Shown here: in pieces, positions 1-10,067 of the stretch | How positions within the stretch are numbered: position 1 is the stretch's first letter | Layout: each line of letters opens with the position of its first letter | Assembly: GCA_050084515.1 (NCBI GenBank) | Contig: CM114271.1 | Span: 13,764,001-13,828,000, forward strand | Source of the DNA: Blasia pusilla | Taxonomy: Eukaryota; Marchantiophyta; Marchantiopsida; Blasiales | Length of the DNA stretch: 64,000 nt | Reading direction: 5' to 3' | Program-made: the position numbers and the translations under genes | The notes under the pieces: generated by a model | Seen by the model: the letters and a program-made list of their open reading frames with translations, nothing else | Database searches by the model: none | What the model was told of the DNA's origin: nothing

Positions 1-1529
1 ACGTTTGGCTATGCCCAAGACTTCCCTCAAAGAAAACTCTATTTTCGCATCCAAAATCCTATCCTCAAGAATCTCTTTTAAATTCGTTCTTGTCTCTATA
101 TCAAATTGCAACTTGTATGTAGGAGTCTTACACTTGGTCTTCTGGGAAGACCTCAATTCTTTCTCCTTCATTCCACCTTCTTTCATTTGAGAATCCATCA
201 TAGATTCAGATGTAGAAGGCCCTTCTTCTCTTGATGGTTGCGCCTCTGGTTGCCCTTTCCTTCTTACGGTCCTCGCTCTTCTTGCAGCTTCCTCGAGATC
301 AGCACCATCATTGTCGCATCTCCTCTTCTCCTCCACACTAGCATCTTGCCAACTCACATGTTTCTCTTGTGCTAGGTATGCTTTAACACATCCAACTTCC
401 ACTGGATCATCCCATCCAGTCAGATGACGGATAGTCTCTGCCCCTCGTATCATCACTTCTCGAGGAAATTGTAATGATTCACTTTTAGCTACAGATACAA
501 TAGGCACTTCTATTTTTTCTGCAAAGGTATCAGAATCTAATGCCGTAGTGGCAACTCCTACTTGACTTCTCACTAAGCCTTTCATTCCTCCTCTACCAAA
601 GTTGGTATTCAACAACATACCAGTCTGCGTTGAATGAATCTTCCCATCTTTGAAGTTTACTATTCCATTCCTAAGAGCTTCTGAAAACTCCTCACATTCT
701 CGACGTTGATGCTCAACACTATCACACCATATACATTTTCTCACAAAGTTCCTACTTATTGAAGGAGCACCAACACTAGGATTCCTATCAAGTTAAAGCT
801 CAGCCATTTCTACTCTCAATTCTCTCAAACCTTTCACCAACTCATCTATAGCAGGATCTTCAAGTTTTGTTGAAACGGGCTTAGGCAATGGATTTGAAAT
901 TGATACCTCCGACTTGAATAGTGCGGTTCTACCTCTACTTCGATTTTGCTTTGTAAGGATAGCAACAGCTTCTTCCACTTTCTTCCAATTAGTGCTAATA
1001 TCTCCTTCTTCGGTCTTGTCCGCCAACATTATGAAAATTTTGTCCTCCAAATTCTCGTCAGCCGCCTCAAGGAATAACTCAGTTTTCCTCAAGTCTAGAG
1101 TTGCTCTTTCGGAAGAAGAAAGCTGAAAAAACCGCTTCTCAAACTCACGCAATAATTCATTTGGAGTCATTCCCTTCCCTGGACGTTGCTTTGTCCATTT
1201 AAAAAACTCCTCTTAGTCACCCGATCCACATCATCATCGAAGAATTCTCTTTTAAGCAACTGCTCATACTCCTCCCACGAGGTTGAATTTTCTGCTCTCA
1301 ACTTCTTCACTTGACTACGAATCTCTTGTATTAGAGCTAACTCAAAACTTGACGCCATATCATCTTCGGGTACACGATTTACCTCCATCTCACAAACGTA
1401 CTCTCGAACATACTTGGTGATGTTTCTCCCATCAAATCTCCCCAATTTCTTTACAATCGCTTGAAGAGCCCTTGTTGATCTTTGCTCTCCTATGTGAACT
1501 CCTCCTTGTTGGCTCAACAATGTTGTCAA
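1..1529 (-). pseudogene. Gag of Gypsy element D (partial, frameshifted)
   Basis: Gag would form the particle that packages element RNA. The frame opens at 1529 (MTTLLSQQGG). It contains a capsid-like helical region with the phrase LGRFDGRNITKYVREY at about residues 31-46. It shifts frame at a run of six T at about 1201-1206, and the second frame (1170-796) carries FEKRFFQLSSSERATLDL. One in-frame TAA follows at 793-795. The same frame then stays open to base 1, with a zinc knuckle CIWCDSVEHQRREC (C-X2-C-X4-H-X4-C) at about 751-710 and a charged linker. It ends near base 1 in the phrase LREVLGIAKR, a segment I associate with the gag-protease junction of plant Gypsy elements. The family assignment rests on the order capsid, knuckle, linker. 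Only two lesions in 1.5 kb suggest a fairly young copy. Confidence 0.75.
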
Positions 1530-1640
1530 AGTTCATAGAAGATCCTCAGCTCCCTCAGTTCCCATTGATGAAGTACTACCAAAAGTAGTCATCTTGATTA
1601 GACTCCAACTTGCAAACACAATCTACCGTCTCAAAGATCT

Positions 1641-1656
1641 CTCAGTGGAAGCACCA
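1641..1656 (-). other. Primer-binding site of element D
   Basis: On the minus strand the LTR terminus CACGACA is followed by AA and then TGGTGCTTCCACTGAG. A TGG-initial segment two bases after a TG...CA LTR is the standard layout for annealing the CCA 3' end of a tRNA primer. It is not the common plant initiator-Met PBS (TGGTATCAGAGC), and I could not assign the tRNA. Confidence 0.6.
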
Positions 1657-1658
1657 TT

Positions 1659-2282
1659 TGTCGTGTCGAGAGTCTTTCTTCGAGTAAGGGCATGCCTCCT
1701 AGCTGCGGCAGACGCGGTCGATGCAAGATGAACTCTCTGAGAAGATCTCCTTTTTCAATATAAAATTATTATGTATACTCTCCATTCTCTCACGATAGGT
1801 ATCACAAATGGAAGTGCCGAGTCGATCACTTCTTCGTAACATCGGATCCCAAAATTCCTAACTATAAAATCCCTATAAGCTATTTTACGCTTGTATACGA
1901 GGAAGATAGCACAAGTAGTATTAAACCCTACTTGATCCGGCTTATTAATGTCCATGGATTGCTATATAAGGACATATAAAGTACAATCCCATGTCCTTCC
2001 ATATGTGACGATAGGAAGGATCACCGGAGTTGGAGATTGAATGACCTAGTTCATGAACGCCTCCCCAAAGTGATAAACTAAATAGCGAGTGAACCAGTGT
2101 CTATCTACAAAGAGTATCTTGACATGGTATGGATTAAGGAAAGGAAAGTTGGGCACAACTCGTGCTCCACCCCTATCCATGCTTGACAGACATTCTCTAT
2201 TCTCCTCAAGAATGGATTTTGGCGGAGTTATTCTCCCAAGAGGGGTAATCCACTCTCATTGGGGAAGTAACAAGCCAAAACA
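1659..2282 (-). repeat. 5' LTR of element D
   Basis: This 624-bp LTR, read on the minus strand, starts TGTTTTGGCTTG at 2282 and ends CTCGACACGACA at 1659, next to the primer-binding site. It is closely matched, in inverted orientation, by 56665-57289. The shared TG...CA boundaries define both ends. It supplies the element promoter and polyadenylation signals by family precedent; I did not identify a specific TATA box. Confidence 0.8.
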
Positions 2283-2413
2283 TTCACTATTTTTAACATG
2301 ATTAAACTCCTCTAAGGTGAAAAACCTCTCTTCTCCACACACACATACCACACTCTAGAAATCTCTCGAAGAATAGACCATGGTCAAGTTACTCTCCCAA
2401 AAGGGGTGATCCA
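2283..2413 (-). repeat. Fragment of an older LTR interrupted by element D and copy A
   Basis: The stretch with TCTCCCAAAAGGGGTGATCCA resembles an internal part of the element D LTR (TTCTCCCAAGAGGGGTAATCCA at 2231-2252). Its continuation, TCCACTCTCATTGGAAG, appears at 10538, on the far side of copy A. The two pieces therefore look like one older minus-strand LTR split by the copy A insertion, with TCCA repeated at both junctions (2410-2413 and 10538-10541). Confidence 0.5.
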
Positions 2414-2780
2414 TGTCATGACCATACAGATTATGTCGTAGAGTATAGTGTGCTAGTAGAAGCCATACCTTATGTAGGGCCGTGGTGGCTAGGTAGAGAT
2501 GCGGTTTCATACATAGGTTTGGGGGTTACTCAGTTGGGGGTGACTTTCCGAGTAGGGCCCGCTCTTAGGTTTGAGGATATAATGTGGAGTGCACCCAAAG
2601 AACAGTCAGTTCTTTGAGTTGAGCCTGTTGCGTTGGGAGTTAACCTTGGTAGTGAGTAGAGCTCTTGGCTATGGTGTTTCCTGCAAGCTTCGACCTAGAT
2701 TCTCCCATCGTGGAGTGGGTTTGGCTCGATTGTATGTGATTCTATATGTGTTTTATGATAGTAGGTCTTTCACGGATTTC
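2414..2780 (+). repeat. 5' LTR remnant of copy A
   Basis: This segment matches the 3' LTR of copy A (10068-10433) from TGTCATGACC to the phrase TTTCACGGATTT. It then departs and lacks the last ~105 bp of the LTR. It begins directly after a TCCA that is repeated after the 3' LTR, which supports TGTCATGACC as the true LTR start. Confidence 0.7.
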
Positions 2781-2980
2781 ACTCAAAGAACTTAAGTAGA
2801 TCGATGGTAGCTTCGATTGTGGATCAGTAGGATCTGGTTAAGGTTGATTGTATACTCAGTCGTGGATGTTTGTGGCTTGTGGCCTATGTTGGAGGTGTGA
2901 ATCTTGTGCGTGGTTGGTTGGGAAAGAAGCGCCTTGCTGAGAGCTTTCCAACGTGCTTTAGATCGCCGGATTTTAGGAAT

Positions 2981-3067
2981 GGAGATGAGGTAATGGCGGG
3001 GCTCTTAGGAATGGAGTCAATCAGAGGTTGACTCCATTTCTAAGAGCCCCGCCATTACCTCATCTCC
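2981..3067. repeat. Near-perfect 40-bp inverted repeat (hairpin)
   Basis: The left arm at 2981-3020 (starts GGAGATGAGG) and right arm at 3028-3067 are reverse complements at 39 of 40 positions, with a 7-base spacer TCAGAGG. The single mismatch is at 3009. The neighbouring sequence is not palindromic. It could be a foldback inversion made during repair, or a small foldback element; I do not recognise a family. Confidence 0.9.
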
Positions 3068-4625
3068 GTCCACTCAATTGCTTTGCGCAATCTCACCCAC
3101 GACCGTGCCCTAGCTTGACCTAATTCTAAGCAACTCTACAACCCAACGACTATGACCTAGCCCCAAGCCCCTAGCCGCCTTACTTTATAACCCCTCAATG
3201 ACTCCAAGACCTAAAAACTCCTTTCTCTCTACTTCTCCACATGCACCGTTCTCTTGTCGATGCTACACCTAATCTATACCCGAGTAGTGTCCCCAGCTAC
3301 ACCGCCACTGCCCTACGTTAGCCCACTACCAGCAAAACTTGTCTAAAAATGGGCAACGCTTCCGTTAACGACCCTCTGAAGGAAAAACAACAACACATAC
3401 GCTAACAAGTGTCTCCAAGGGCTCCCCACTATGGCAACTTGATTTTCTTCCTGCCCCCTCACATCTTTCTCATGTAAAATCCGAGTAAAAATAGCCACAC
3501 AACCAACTCCACTCTTGAATCTAGATCAGCACATCGAGCCACATTCACCCTCCACTATGAGGGAATCCTGACGCTACCACCCTAGTCCCTGACGTTGACC
3601 CTCTATGTCGTCGACGCTGTAGAACTCTACTTGTCGGCTAACTAAGATGTGACAAGTCAGTAAGAAAAGTGGAAATCCAGATTGATATATGAATTATGAA
3701 TGAATATCAATAGAAGAATTAACTTGCATGTAGAAAAAGGATAGAGCAACAATTTCACTTTCTAAAATATATTGCAGCAAGAAGTGTTATCTAAATGTAT
3801 GTGAAGAGTACAAGTAAAATGCTCATGTTCAACCAATCGATTTACTGGAAAATGCCCTAGAGTATATCTAGAAGCAAAAGCATACATGATTTTTTCTATT
3901 GAAATATAAAATGTGGTACCAAAGACTTGCGTAGCGATAGAAACAAATTGATCCCAAAAGTGTTGAAACAAATAGTAGGAAGACGCAAGTACTATGAAAA
4001 AGGGTGGTTGGTTAACATGGTGAGAAAATAACTTGAAAAGCAACTTAAGTGCTGAGTTCTTAACTATGCCAGTGTACACACTGGTGTAGCTCATTTGGTG
4101 TTGTTCGAAGAGGTGTTAGGCGCTTTATGCATCTGAGGTTTTTGGTTGATGGACCTCTAGCGCATAGTACGGTGTAGCCTCTCCATGCTGGTGATATTTT
4201 CAGGTACTGCGAGTCCGACTAGCACGTCATCGACCCGCGGCGGAGTAGCTATTGCGTTAGAATTGTGTGGTGGGTTTTGTGGATTCAGGGGGCGCCACGT
4301 TTGGTGGATTGTGTTACCTTGATTTCCATTTGCGATTGGAGGATTGTCGTTGGACTTCCTGTGTTTGGATCCCCTCCATCGTTGCTTCTTGCTTGCGCGC
4401 CCATTGTTAGGGTTGACGCTGATTTCCAGAGTAGTGTTATTCCTGTATGCTACCGGTAGTGAGGCTGGAGTGATGACCAGTAGACCGTGGGAGGCTTCTT
4501 GTGGTGATGACATGTTAGGTTTCCTACACCCATAGCTAGTAGAGCTAGAATAGTACAGCGACATCGACATCGACGTCACTTCGTTACTTAGTGGTGGTAA
4601 TTTGGTGGTGGTGCGGCATCGGCGT

Positions 4626-4690
4626 TGGTCATCACGGAGTTGTCGGGTGGTCATCACAGAGTTGTCGGGTCGTCATCACGGAGTTGTCGG
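4626..4690 (+). repeat. Three tandem ~22-bp units
   Basis: The phrase TCATCACGGAGTTGTCGG occurs three times in a row (4626-4647, 4648-4669, 4670-4690) with one or two substitutions. The array ends exactly where similarity to copy B resumes at ATGGCAACTTCAGT, so the repeat marks the junction between foreign DNA and the element. Confidence 0.8.
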
Positions 4691-5391
4691 ATGGCAACTT
4701 CAGTGTTGGGATCCCCATTGTTTTCAGCCACGGAGCTGATGGCTTTAGGAGTTAACTTAGCTCCTGTATTTCAGCTAGCAGCCACGTTGTGTGAATGTGG
4801 GGGTGTTACTGCTACACGTGTTGAGGTGGATGAGGGTGTTGCGGTGGAGCGACCCTCTATGTCAGGTGTAGCATTAAGTACCAGTGCTACTTGGCAAAGC
4901 AAAGCGTGGCGAAGATGGATGCATTACCAGCCCGGCCAGCCATTGATCGCGAAAGGCTTACACCTGGTGTATGTATGTTGGACAACCGGAGTGGGATATT
5001 CCGATTGGTAAGTCCTACAGGACACGTGTATAGACCAGATAGAGTCTTTTTAGACTCTGATGCCCAACCTTTGATGTTGGGAAAGGCGGCATGTATTGGT
5101 TTGGGTATTTGGAGGTCAGAGATTGAGCCTTGCCCATTCCAGATTCAAACATCACTTGGAGGAGCCAATGATAGGTCTCAATTCATGACACGTGAGAAGT
5201 TTTTTGTACAGTTGAGACGAGATCATGCGACTGATAGCTCCCGGTTGGGAGTATCTGCAATGGTCACATCAGCCGAGTCGTATGATGTACTAGTTGGAGG
5301 AGCAGTATTGTATCCGATGGGTTTCAGATGGATTACTGGACTGAGACATCGTCTTATAGACCTGGTTGGCAGTCCGGGGATGGACGTATGA
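4691..5391 (+). pseudogene. Gag tail and aspartic protease of copy A
   Basis: The protease would cut the Gag-Pol polyprotein. The gag-to-protease linker runs from 4691 (MATSVLGSPLFSATELM) and changes frame near 4891. It is followed by a conserved segment (CMLDNRSGIFRLVSP) and the active-site region VFLDSDAQPLMLGK at about 5045-5086. In copy B the same site reads LLDSGAQ, which fits the D-S/T-G catalytic triplet of retropepsins. Here the glycine is replaced by aspartate, which would be expected to inactivate the enzyme. A one-base loss near 5320 moves the downstream domains into another frame. Confidence 0.75.
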
Positions 5392-6668
5392 GCCAAGTTC
5401 CTGTGAGATTTATTTATGGGGCTCGATCAGGAGGGTCTTTCCCAACAGTGTTAGCATCTGTGGCTGGTTTTAGTGGAATAGTCACTTGGCCAGGAGACTT
5501 TTTGGAGGGTAATGTTTCTGCTATGGATTCTCCTGAGGAGGTAGAGGAGGTCCTTATTTTTGCAGCAGTGGCATCCTCATCGTTGGATGTGCCACTTTGG
5601 AGTTCAGGCGATGCACTCAGGCGATATCCTGAGTTGTTTCCGCCATCAGCTATTCGTGGGTACCAACGTGCTTTGCTGTCACACATTGCATTGTTGGGGG
5701 CGCAGGACCTTCAGAGGGTTGGTCCTGTGGATTTGGTGATTGCAGGATGGCCATGTCAAGATCATACACGTGCTGGTCGTGGTGAGGGATTACACAACCC
5801 TAGGTCTCGATTGTTTTGGGAGATGTTACGGGTGTTACGACATCTTCAGATTCATCAGGCACGTGCTCCAGCTTACATTCTGGAGAATGTTCCATTGTTG
5901 GATGACACTCGGACCCGGATGATGGCGAGTGTTCATGAGGTGCGGTCTTGGATTGGACCAGCAGTGTTGTTGGATGCAGCGCGAGTTGGCTCGCGTGCAC
6001 ATCGTCCACGCTTGTGGTGGACAAACTTGTTACCTAGGGAGGTTCTACGTCGAGCATATGATGCAGTGCAGCGGGATCCTTGCCTTACAGTGGATAGTAT
6101 CTTGGATACTGGGTGACTTTCTCAGGTGGTGAGGGTTATTGATCAGTCACCCATGGCATTGGTGAACCGTGTGGGCCAACCTAGGATAGCACTACCCGTA
6201 TTTGTGAGTTTTGCCTCGTCACATGCCTACAGGGAAGGTGGTCCCGGGCTTGTATGGGATTCTCATGTGCGACAATTGGTGGAGCCTAACGCTGATGAGA
6301 GAGAGCGTGCGATGGGATTTGCTACTAGTGTGACAGCGGTTGCTTTCATTTCTGAGGCTTCACAACGTCATGTGTTGGGTCAGGCCATGGACCTGAATTG
6401 TTTAACTTGGATTTTGAGTCTTGGTATGGCCGAGCAGCGTCGACTTCGGACTATCTTTGTGGGTATTCCACCCCTTTTAATGAGCTCGATGGCTACCGGG
6501 ACGGTAGAGGCATCGGCTGGGGGCGAGGAGAGTAGTATTTTGCATCCTTGGAGTAAATGGGATGTTATGGTTGGGCATGTGGAGTTGGTTGCTCATGTTG
6601 GTGGAGGAGTTATTTGCTCAGATGATGGTGTAGCTAAGGGTGTACCATCTCGTGAGGGGGTTGCGTAG
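5328..6668 (+). pseudogene. DNMT3-like C5-cytosine methyltransferase domain of copy A pol
   Basis: The domain would transfer a methyl group from S-adenosylmethionine to cytosine C5 in DNA. Visible motifs in order are IV (IAGWPCQDHTRAGRGEG, about 5735-5790, with the catalytic Pro-Cys), VI (ILENVPLLDD, about 5878-5908), VIII (HRPRLWWTNLLP, about 6002-6037), IX (DERERAMGF, about 6294-6320) and X (RHVLGQAMDLN, about 6367-6400). The order IV, VI, VIII, IX, X without rearrangement, and the ending GF...LGQAMD, resemble DNMT3 more than the rearranged plant DRM enzymes. Motif I, the AdoMet-binding LDLFGG seen in copy B, is deleted here between about 5610 and 5625. One in-frame TGA (6114-6116) matches a CGA in copy B, and further stops follow at 6666. 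It sits between protease and RT in the same frame as RT. Confidence 0.85.
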
Positions 6669-6699
6669 CAACCAATGGCATAGTCCTCTCCCTCTAGTG

Positions 6700-8243
6700 T
6701 GCCAGTGGAGGAGACTTGGGAGCCATTATTTGGGCCCAAGCTTACGAGAGGTCAGAAATGACGCTTGACACAGTTCCTACATGCTTATAGGAGTTGTTTT
6801 GCCTTTACCATGAAGGAGTTGGGTGCTCTGGTTGGACCTGGTATACGGATTGATTTGGCTAGTGATACGCCAATCTTCCGTCGTCCCTACCGATAAAGTG
6901 ATATGGAGAGGGACCTGATTCAAAGTAGGACATTGGACCTTTTGGAGGCTGGATTAGTGGAGTTGTCGCATGGAGAGTATGCATCAGCCATTGTCATGCC
7001 TGCTAAAAAGGATATGCATGACAACTACACGGATAGGCGGATGTGTGGAGATTACCATCCTATCAATTGACAAACCAAGGCCGATAGGTATGCCATGCCT
7101 ACACCTGAGGAGATCTTTGATGTGGTGGGACAGGCAAAGATTTTCACTACTTTGGATCTTCGGGTAGGATACCATCAATTGCCGATTCGGGAGAGTGACA
7201 AGGCCAAGACAACATTTTGGGGTGTCAACTCTCATGGCAAGGATTGTTTGTACCAGTGGAAATTCTTACCCTTTGGGTTGAAGAATGCACCTGCCGAGTT
7301 TTAGAGTGATGGGCGGGATCCTAGCAGGTTGGATTTTGTTCGGTGTTACATTGATGATATCTTGGTGTTCAGTAACACGGTGGAGGAGCATCAGATACAT
7401 TTGCAGATGGTGTTTGAGCGGTTGAAAGCTCATGGTCTACGTTTGCATCCAGGAAAGTGTAAGTTCTTCCATGAGGATATTGAGTACTTGGGTCACGTGA
7501 TCTATCCAGGTGGTTTGGGAGTTCTGCAAGCAAAGGTGGAGGCTATTGCACTTATTCCGCGTCTGGTAGATGTGAGTAGAGTTCGGGCATTCATGGGATT
7601 GGCGAACTACTATCGGAGGTATGTGAAGGGATTTAGTGCTATGGCAAAGCCTTTGAACTAATTGCTCAAATCAGATCAAGAGTGGCACTGGGGAGATGAT
7701 CAGGAGAGAGCTTTTGTGGACCTTAAGGCCCAGTTGGTGGCGGCGCCTATCTTGAGGAGACCTATCAGAGGGCGCCCATTTCAGTTACACACTGATTGGA
7801 GTAGGTTGGGACTTGGAGTGGTGTTGACACAACATGATGATGAGCACATGGAGTTTGTGGTGGCCTATGCAAGTCGTTCGAATAATGGAGCGGAGTAGCG
7901 CTATAGTTCATATGAGGGAGAGTGCTTGGCACTAGTGTGGGCTGTGGCACACTTTAGGTGTTACTTGTTTGGCACACATTTTACCCTTGTTTCTGATCAC
8001 CAGCCGCTCAAGTGGTTGATGGAGTCTGACAAGCTTACAGGGAAGCTTGCACGGTGGGCTCTTATCTTACAGGAGTATGACTTCCAGGTGGTACATAGAC
8101 CTGGAGTTGCCAATATTGATGGTGATGGGCTGAGTAGGAACCCATGTACTAGCCAAGAGGATGCAATTGGGGCTAGATGGCATGGCGAGGTTGCTGAGGA
8201 GATGGTGCCAGGTTGGCATGCATCCGTCTTTTATGTTGGTTAG
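6700..8243 (+). pseudogene. Reverse transcriptase and RNase H of copy A
   Basis: Together these domains make double-stranded DNA from element RNA. The RT region starts with ETWEPLFGPKL and carries the fingers and palm segments TLDLRVGYHQLPI (about 7149), FLPFGLKNAPAEF (7264-7302) and the catalytic YIDDILVF (about 7348-7371), all typical of Ty3/Gypsy. RNase H follows with FQLHTDWSRLGLG (about 7780), YSSYEGECLA and SDHQPLKWLMESDKLTGKLARW (about 7995-8060). The frame is continuous with the methyltransferase frame upstream but is broken by stops near 6758, 6895, 7068, 7302, 7659 and 7896. About 20 bases are lost around 7303 relative to copy B. A one-base deletion near 8230 puts integrase in another frame. 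Confidence 0.9.
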
Positions 8244-9787
8244 GGGTGGACTCTAGTATGGAGGACCACATGACATCTTACTCTAGTCAGAGGGTAGATG
8301 GCAAGCCTTCAGATTCTAAGGTTGGAGATGGTGGTACAGATCAGCATGATATTCATGATGATGCGTTGGTGTTGGAGTTCCTACGGACCAGTAGGGTGCC
8401 AAGCATAGTGAGTGCCAAGGAGCGAGACCGTGTTCTTCAACGTGCTAAGAGGTATCGATTGGAGGGAACACATATTCTCCGTGTGTGGGAGGATGGTAGA
8501 GTACGAGTAGTGCCGCATTTGGCTTAGAGAGAGCGCATTGTGCGACATGCCCATGAAGAGTTGGGGCATTTTGGGGTAAAGCGTACGTATAGCTTACTCC
8601 TTGGTCAATATTGGTGGCGTGGCATGCATACTCAGGTGCAACAGTTGGTGTCACGTTGTATGGTTTGTGACCGGGTGAGGGCATCATTCAATGCCCCTAC
8701 ACCACAATTACACCCCTTGCCTATTATGGGGTTGGGTTACCGTTGGAGTGTGGACTTTGCGGAACCGTTACCATTGACTGTACGACATCATCGATATGTG
8801 TTGGTGATGGTGGAGCACTTCTCCAAGTGGATTGAGTTGGTGGTTACCTGACAAGGCAAGTGAGGGAACGGCGTACGCGTTTCTTGATAGAGTGCTTAGT
8901 CATTTTGGTGCACCAACTGAAGTGTTGAACGACCAGGGTACAGAGTTTCAAGGTGAGTTTCAGGTCTTGTGTGACAAGGCGTTGATTGATCATCGGACCA
9001 CGTCTCGAGATTGTCTAGAGGCGGATGGTTTGGCTGAGCGTGTGGTTCAGATGGTGAAGAGAGCATTGCGCAAGTATGACCTACAGAAGGGGCATCTTGG
9101 AGACTAGGATATTTAGTTGCCATGGTGAGCCATGGGGTATAGGTTCAGTTGCCAAGCATCCTTGGCTTCCTTCTCACCTTATTTTCTGTTATACTGCCGA
9201 GATCCAGACTTGCTAGCATCAATTCGTCGGGAGTCTAGTAAGGTGGTGAACCTTGATGACCCAGAGATGTGGATGAGGGTGTGTTCTCAGCGGGCAGAGC
9301 TCTTTCAGAGAGTTATGCCGACAGCCTTTGAGAATCTTGCCATTGCTCAACATAGAGATACGTTGCCGTATGCAACAATTTGGGTGGAGGTTATCGACCA
9401 TCGATTCGTAGGTTCCATGTGGGGGACTATGACTATTTGCAGCAGATTGCACCGACAACCTTGGATGTGACGGTAGGCCGCACTATTTTACGAGTGCGCG
9501 AGATGTTAGCTTCTAGAGTTCTCATGTTGGAGGGTCGTGATGGAGTTGTTTGGAAGGACCATGTGCGTAATTTTGCGCCATGTCATCTTCCAAATGTGGA
9601 TGGTACCGTTGACCCAAGCTTAGCCATGATACTTGCTAGCTTGAGGTACATGTTGTGTGGGTTTGCTGGTAACGCAGCCCGTATGTTGGTGTGTGATCGG
9701 TGTTCTAGGGGTTGGCACATGATGTGTTTGACTCCACGTATGGATGTTGTTCCTACTGGAAGGTGGGTTTGTCCTCGATGTATTTAG
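8213..9787 (+). pseudogene. Integrase with C-terminal PHD finger, copy A
   Basis: The N-terminal zinc-binding region is at about 8540-8680 (RHAHEELGHFGVKRTY ... RCMVCDRV, an H-X3-H...C-X2-C pattern). The DDE core follows, with VDFAEP (about 8750), NDQGTEFQG (about 8929) and EADGLAERV (about 9020). A shift near 8840, a stop near 9107 and another shift near 9400 break the frame. The C-terminal part (DGVVWKDHVRNFAPCHLP) leads into a PHD finger, MLCGFAGN ... LVCDRCSRGWHMMCL ... WVCPRC, at about 9648-9784. In this copy the first zinc ligand is changed to Tyr; copy B keeps all eight. PHD fingers bind histone tails in other proteins, so a role in choosing chromatin targets is plausible but inferred. 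Confidence 0.85.
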
Positions 9788-9950
9788 GAGAGGTAGATGA
9801 CTTGATCTTTGCATGATATGGATTACAGATGTGGGACTAATGATGGGGCAACCTAGCACCCGGCCTTCTGATTCGTGCACCCACGAAGGTGTATAGCATG
9901 TAGTAGATGTATAGGGCTACTTGGGAGTTAGAGGGACCTAACCGCCAGCT

Positions 9951-9960
9951 AGGGGGGTGA
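9951..9960 (+). promoter_or_regulatory. Polypurine tract of copy A
   Basis: The purine run AGGGGGGTGA is followed by GTTGTGGTACAC. Equivalent G-runs occur at the same place in copy B (53205-53215), copy E (about 17563-17570), the 11.4-kb end and the 63.1-kb end. This conservation supports a plus-strand primer role. Confidence 0.7.
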
Positions 9961-9961
9961 G

Positions 9962-10065
9962 TTGTGGTACACTTGTGTTTGTGGATGCTCTCGTCTATGT
10001 TATGTATGTATGTGAGTATGGTTTTCATCGATGTATGTTGTATGACGATGTGGATTTGTACGACA
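9962..10065 (+). repeat. Extra copy of the LTR 3' end between PPT and 3' LTR
   Basis: About 104 bp from TTGTGGTACACTTGTG to GTACGACA duplicate the last ~105 bp of the adjoining LTR (10433-10537, ending GCACGACA). It is separated from the LTR start TGTCATGACC by the two bases GT. The same arrangement is present in copy B and, diverged, in copy E. Confidence 0.8.
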
Positions 10066-10067
10066 GT

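Larger units (their letters stand above)
1..2282 (-). mobile_element. Ty3/Gypsy element D, 5' part (truncated by window edge)
   Basis: Reading on the minus strand, this holds a 5' LTR (2282 down to 1659), a two-base spacer, a tRNA primer-binding site, a leader and a Gag frame that runs to the window edge at base 1. The LTR begins TGTTTTGG and ends GACACGACA, the usual TG...CA. Pol would lie outside the window. A second LTR of the same family sits alone, inverted, at 56665-57289. Gag ends in a CCHC knuckle and a spacer region, which with the LTR and PBS identify a Gypsy-type element. It appears to be inserted into an older related LTR, pieces of which flank it (2283-2413 and 10538 onward). It is degenerate, with a frameshift and one stop in gag. 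Confidence 0.8.
2781..4690. other. Region replacing gag in copy A; no recognised gene
   Basis: Copy B has about 1.3 kb of gag at the corresponding place, whereas copy A has sequence with no similarity to it. I see a strong hairpin at 2981-3067 and three ~22-bp tandem units at 4626-4690. A 166-codon open frame lies on the minus strand at 4157-4657; its product is rich in Ser, Asn and Pro, it has no motif I recognise, and I do not call it a gene. The remainder (3068-4150) has no coding or RNA signal I can support. Confidence 0.5.

Noticed and set aside
4157-4657. 166-codon minus-strand open frame within copy A
   Set aside because: It is rich in Ser, Asn and Pro, has no motif, and occupies rearranged DNA replacing gag; without homology I do not call it a gene.
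5414-5686. Minus-strand frames opposite the methyltransferase (5414-5686, 5800-6024, 57574-57798)
   Set aside because: They mirror the real coding strand, and recur in copies A and B only because the sense strand is homologous.
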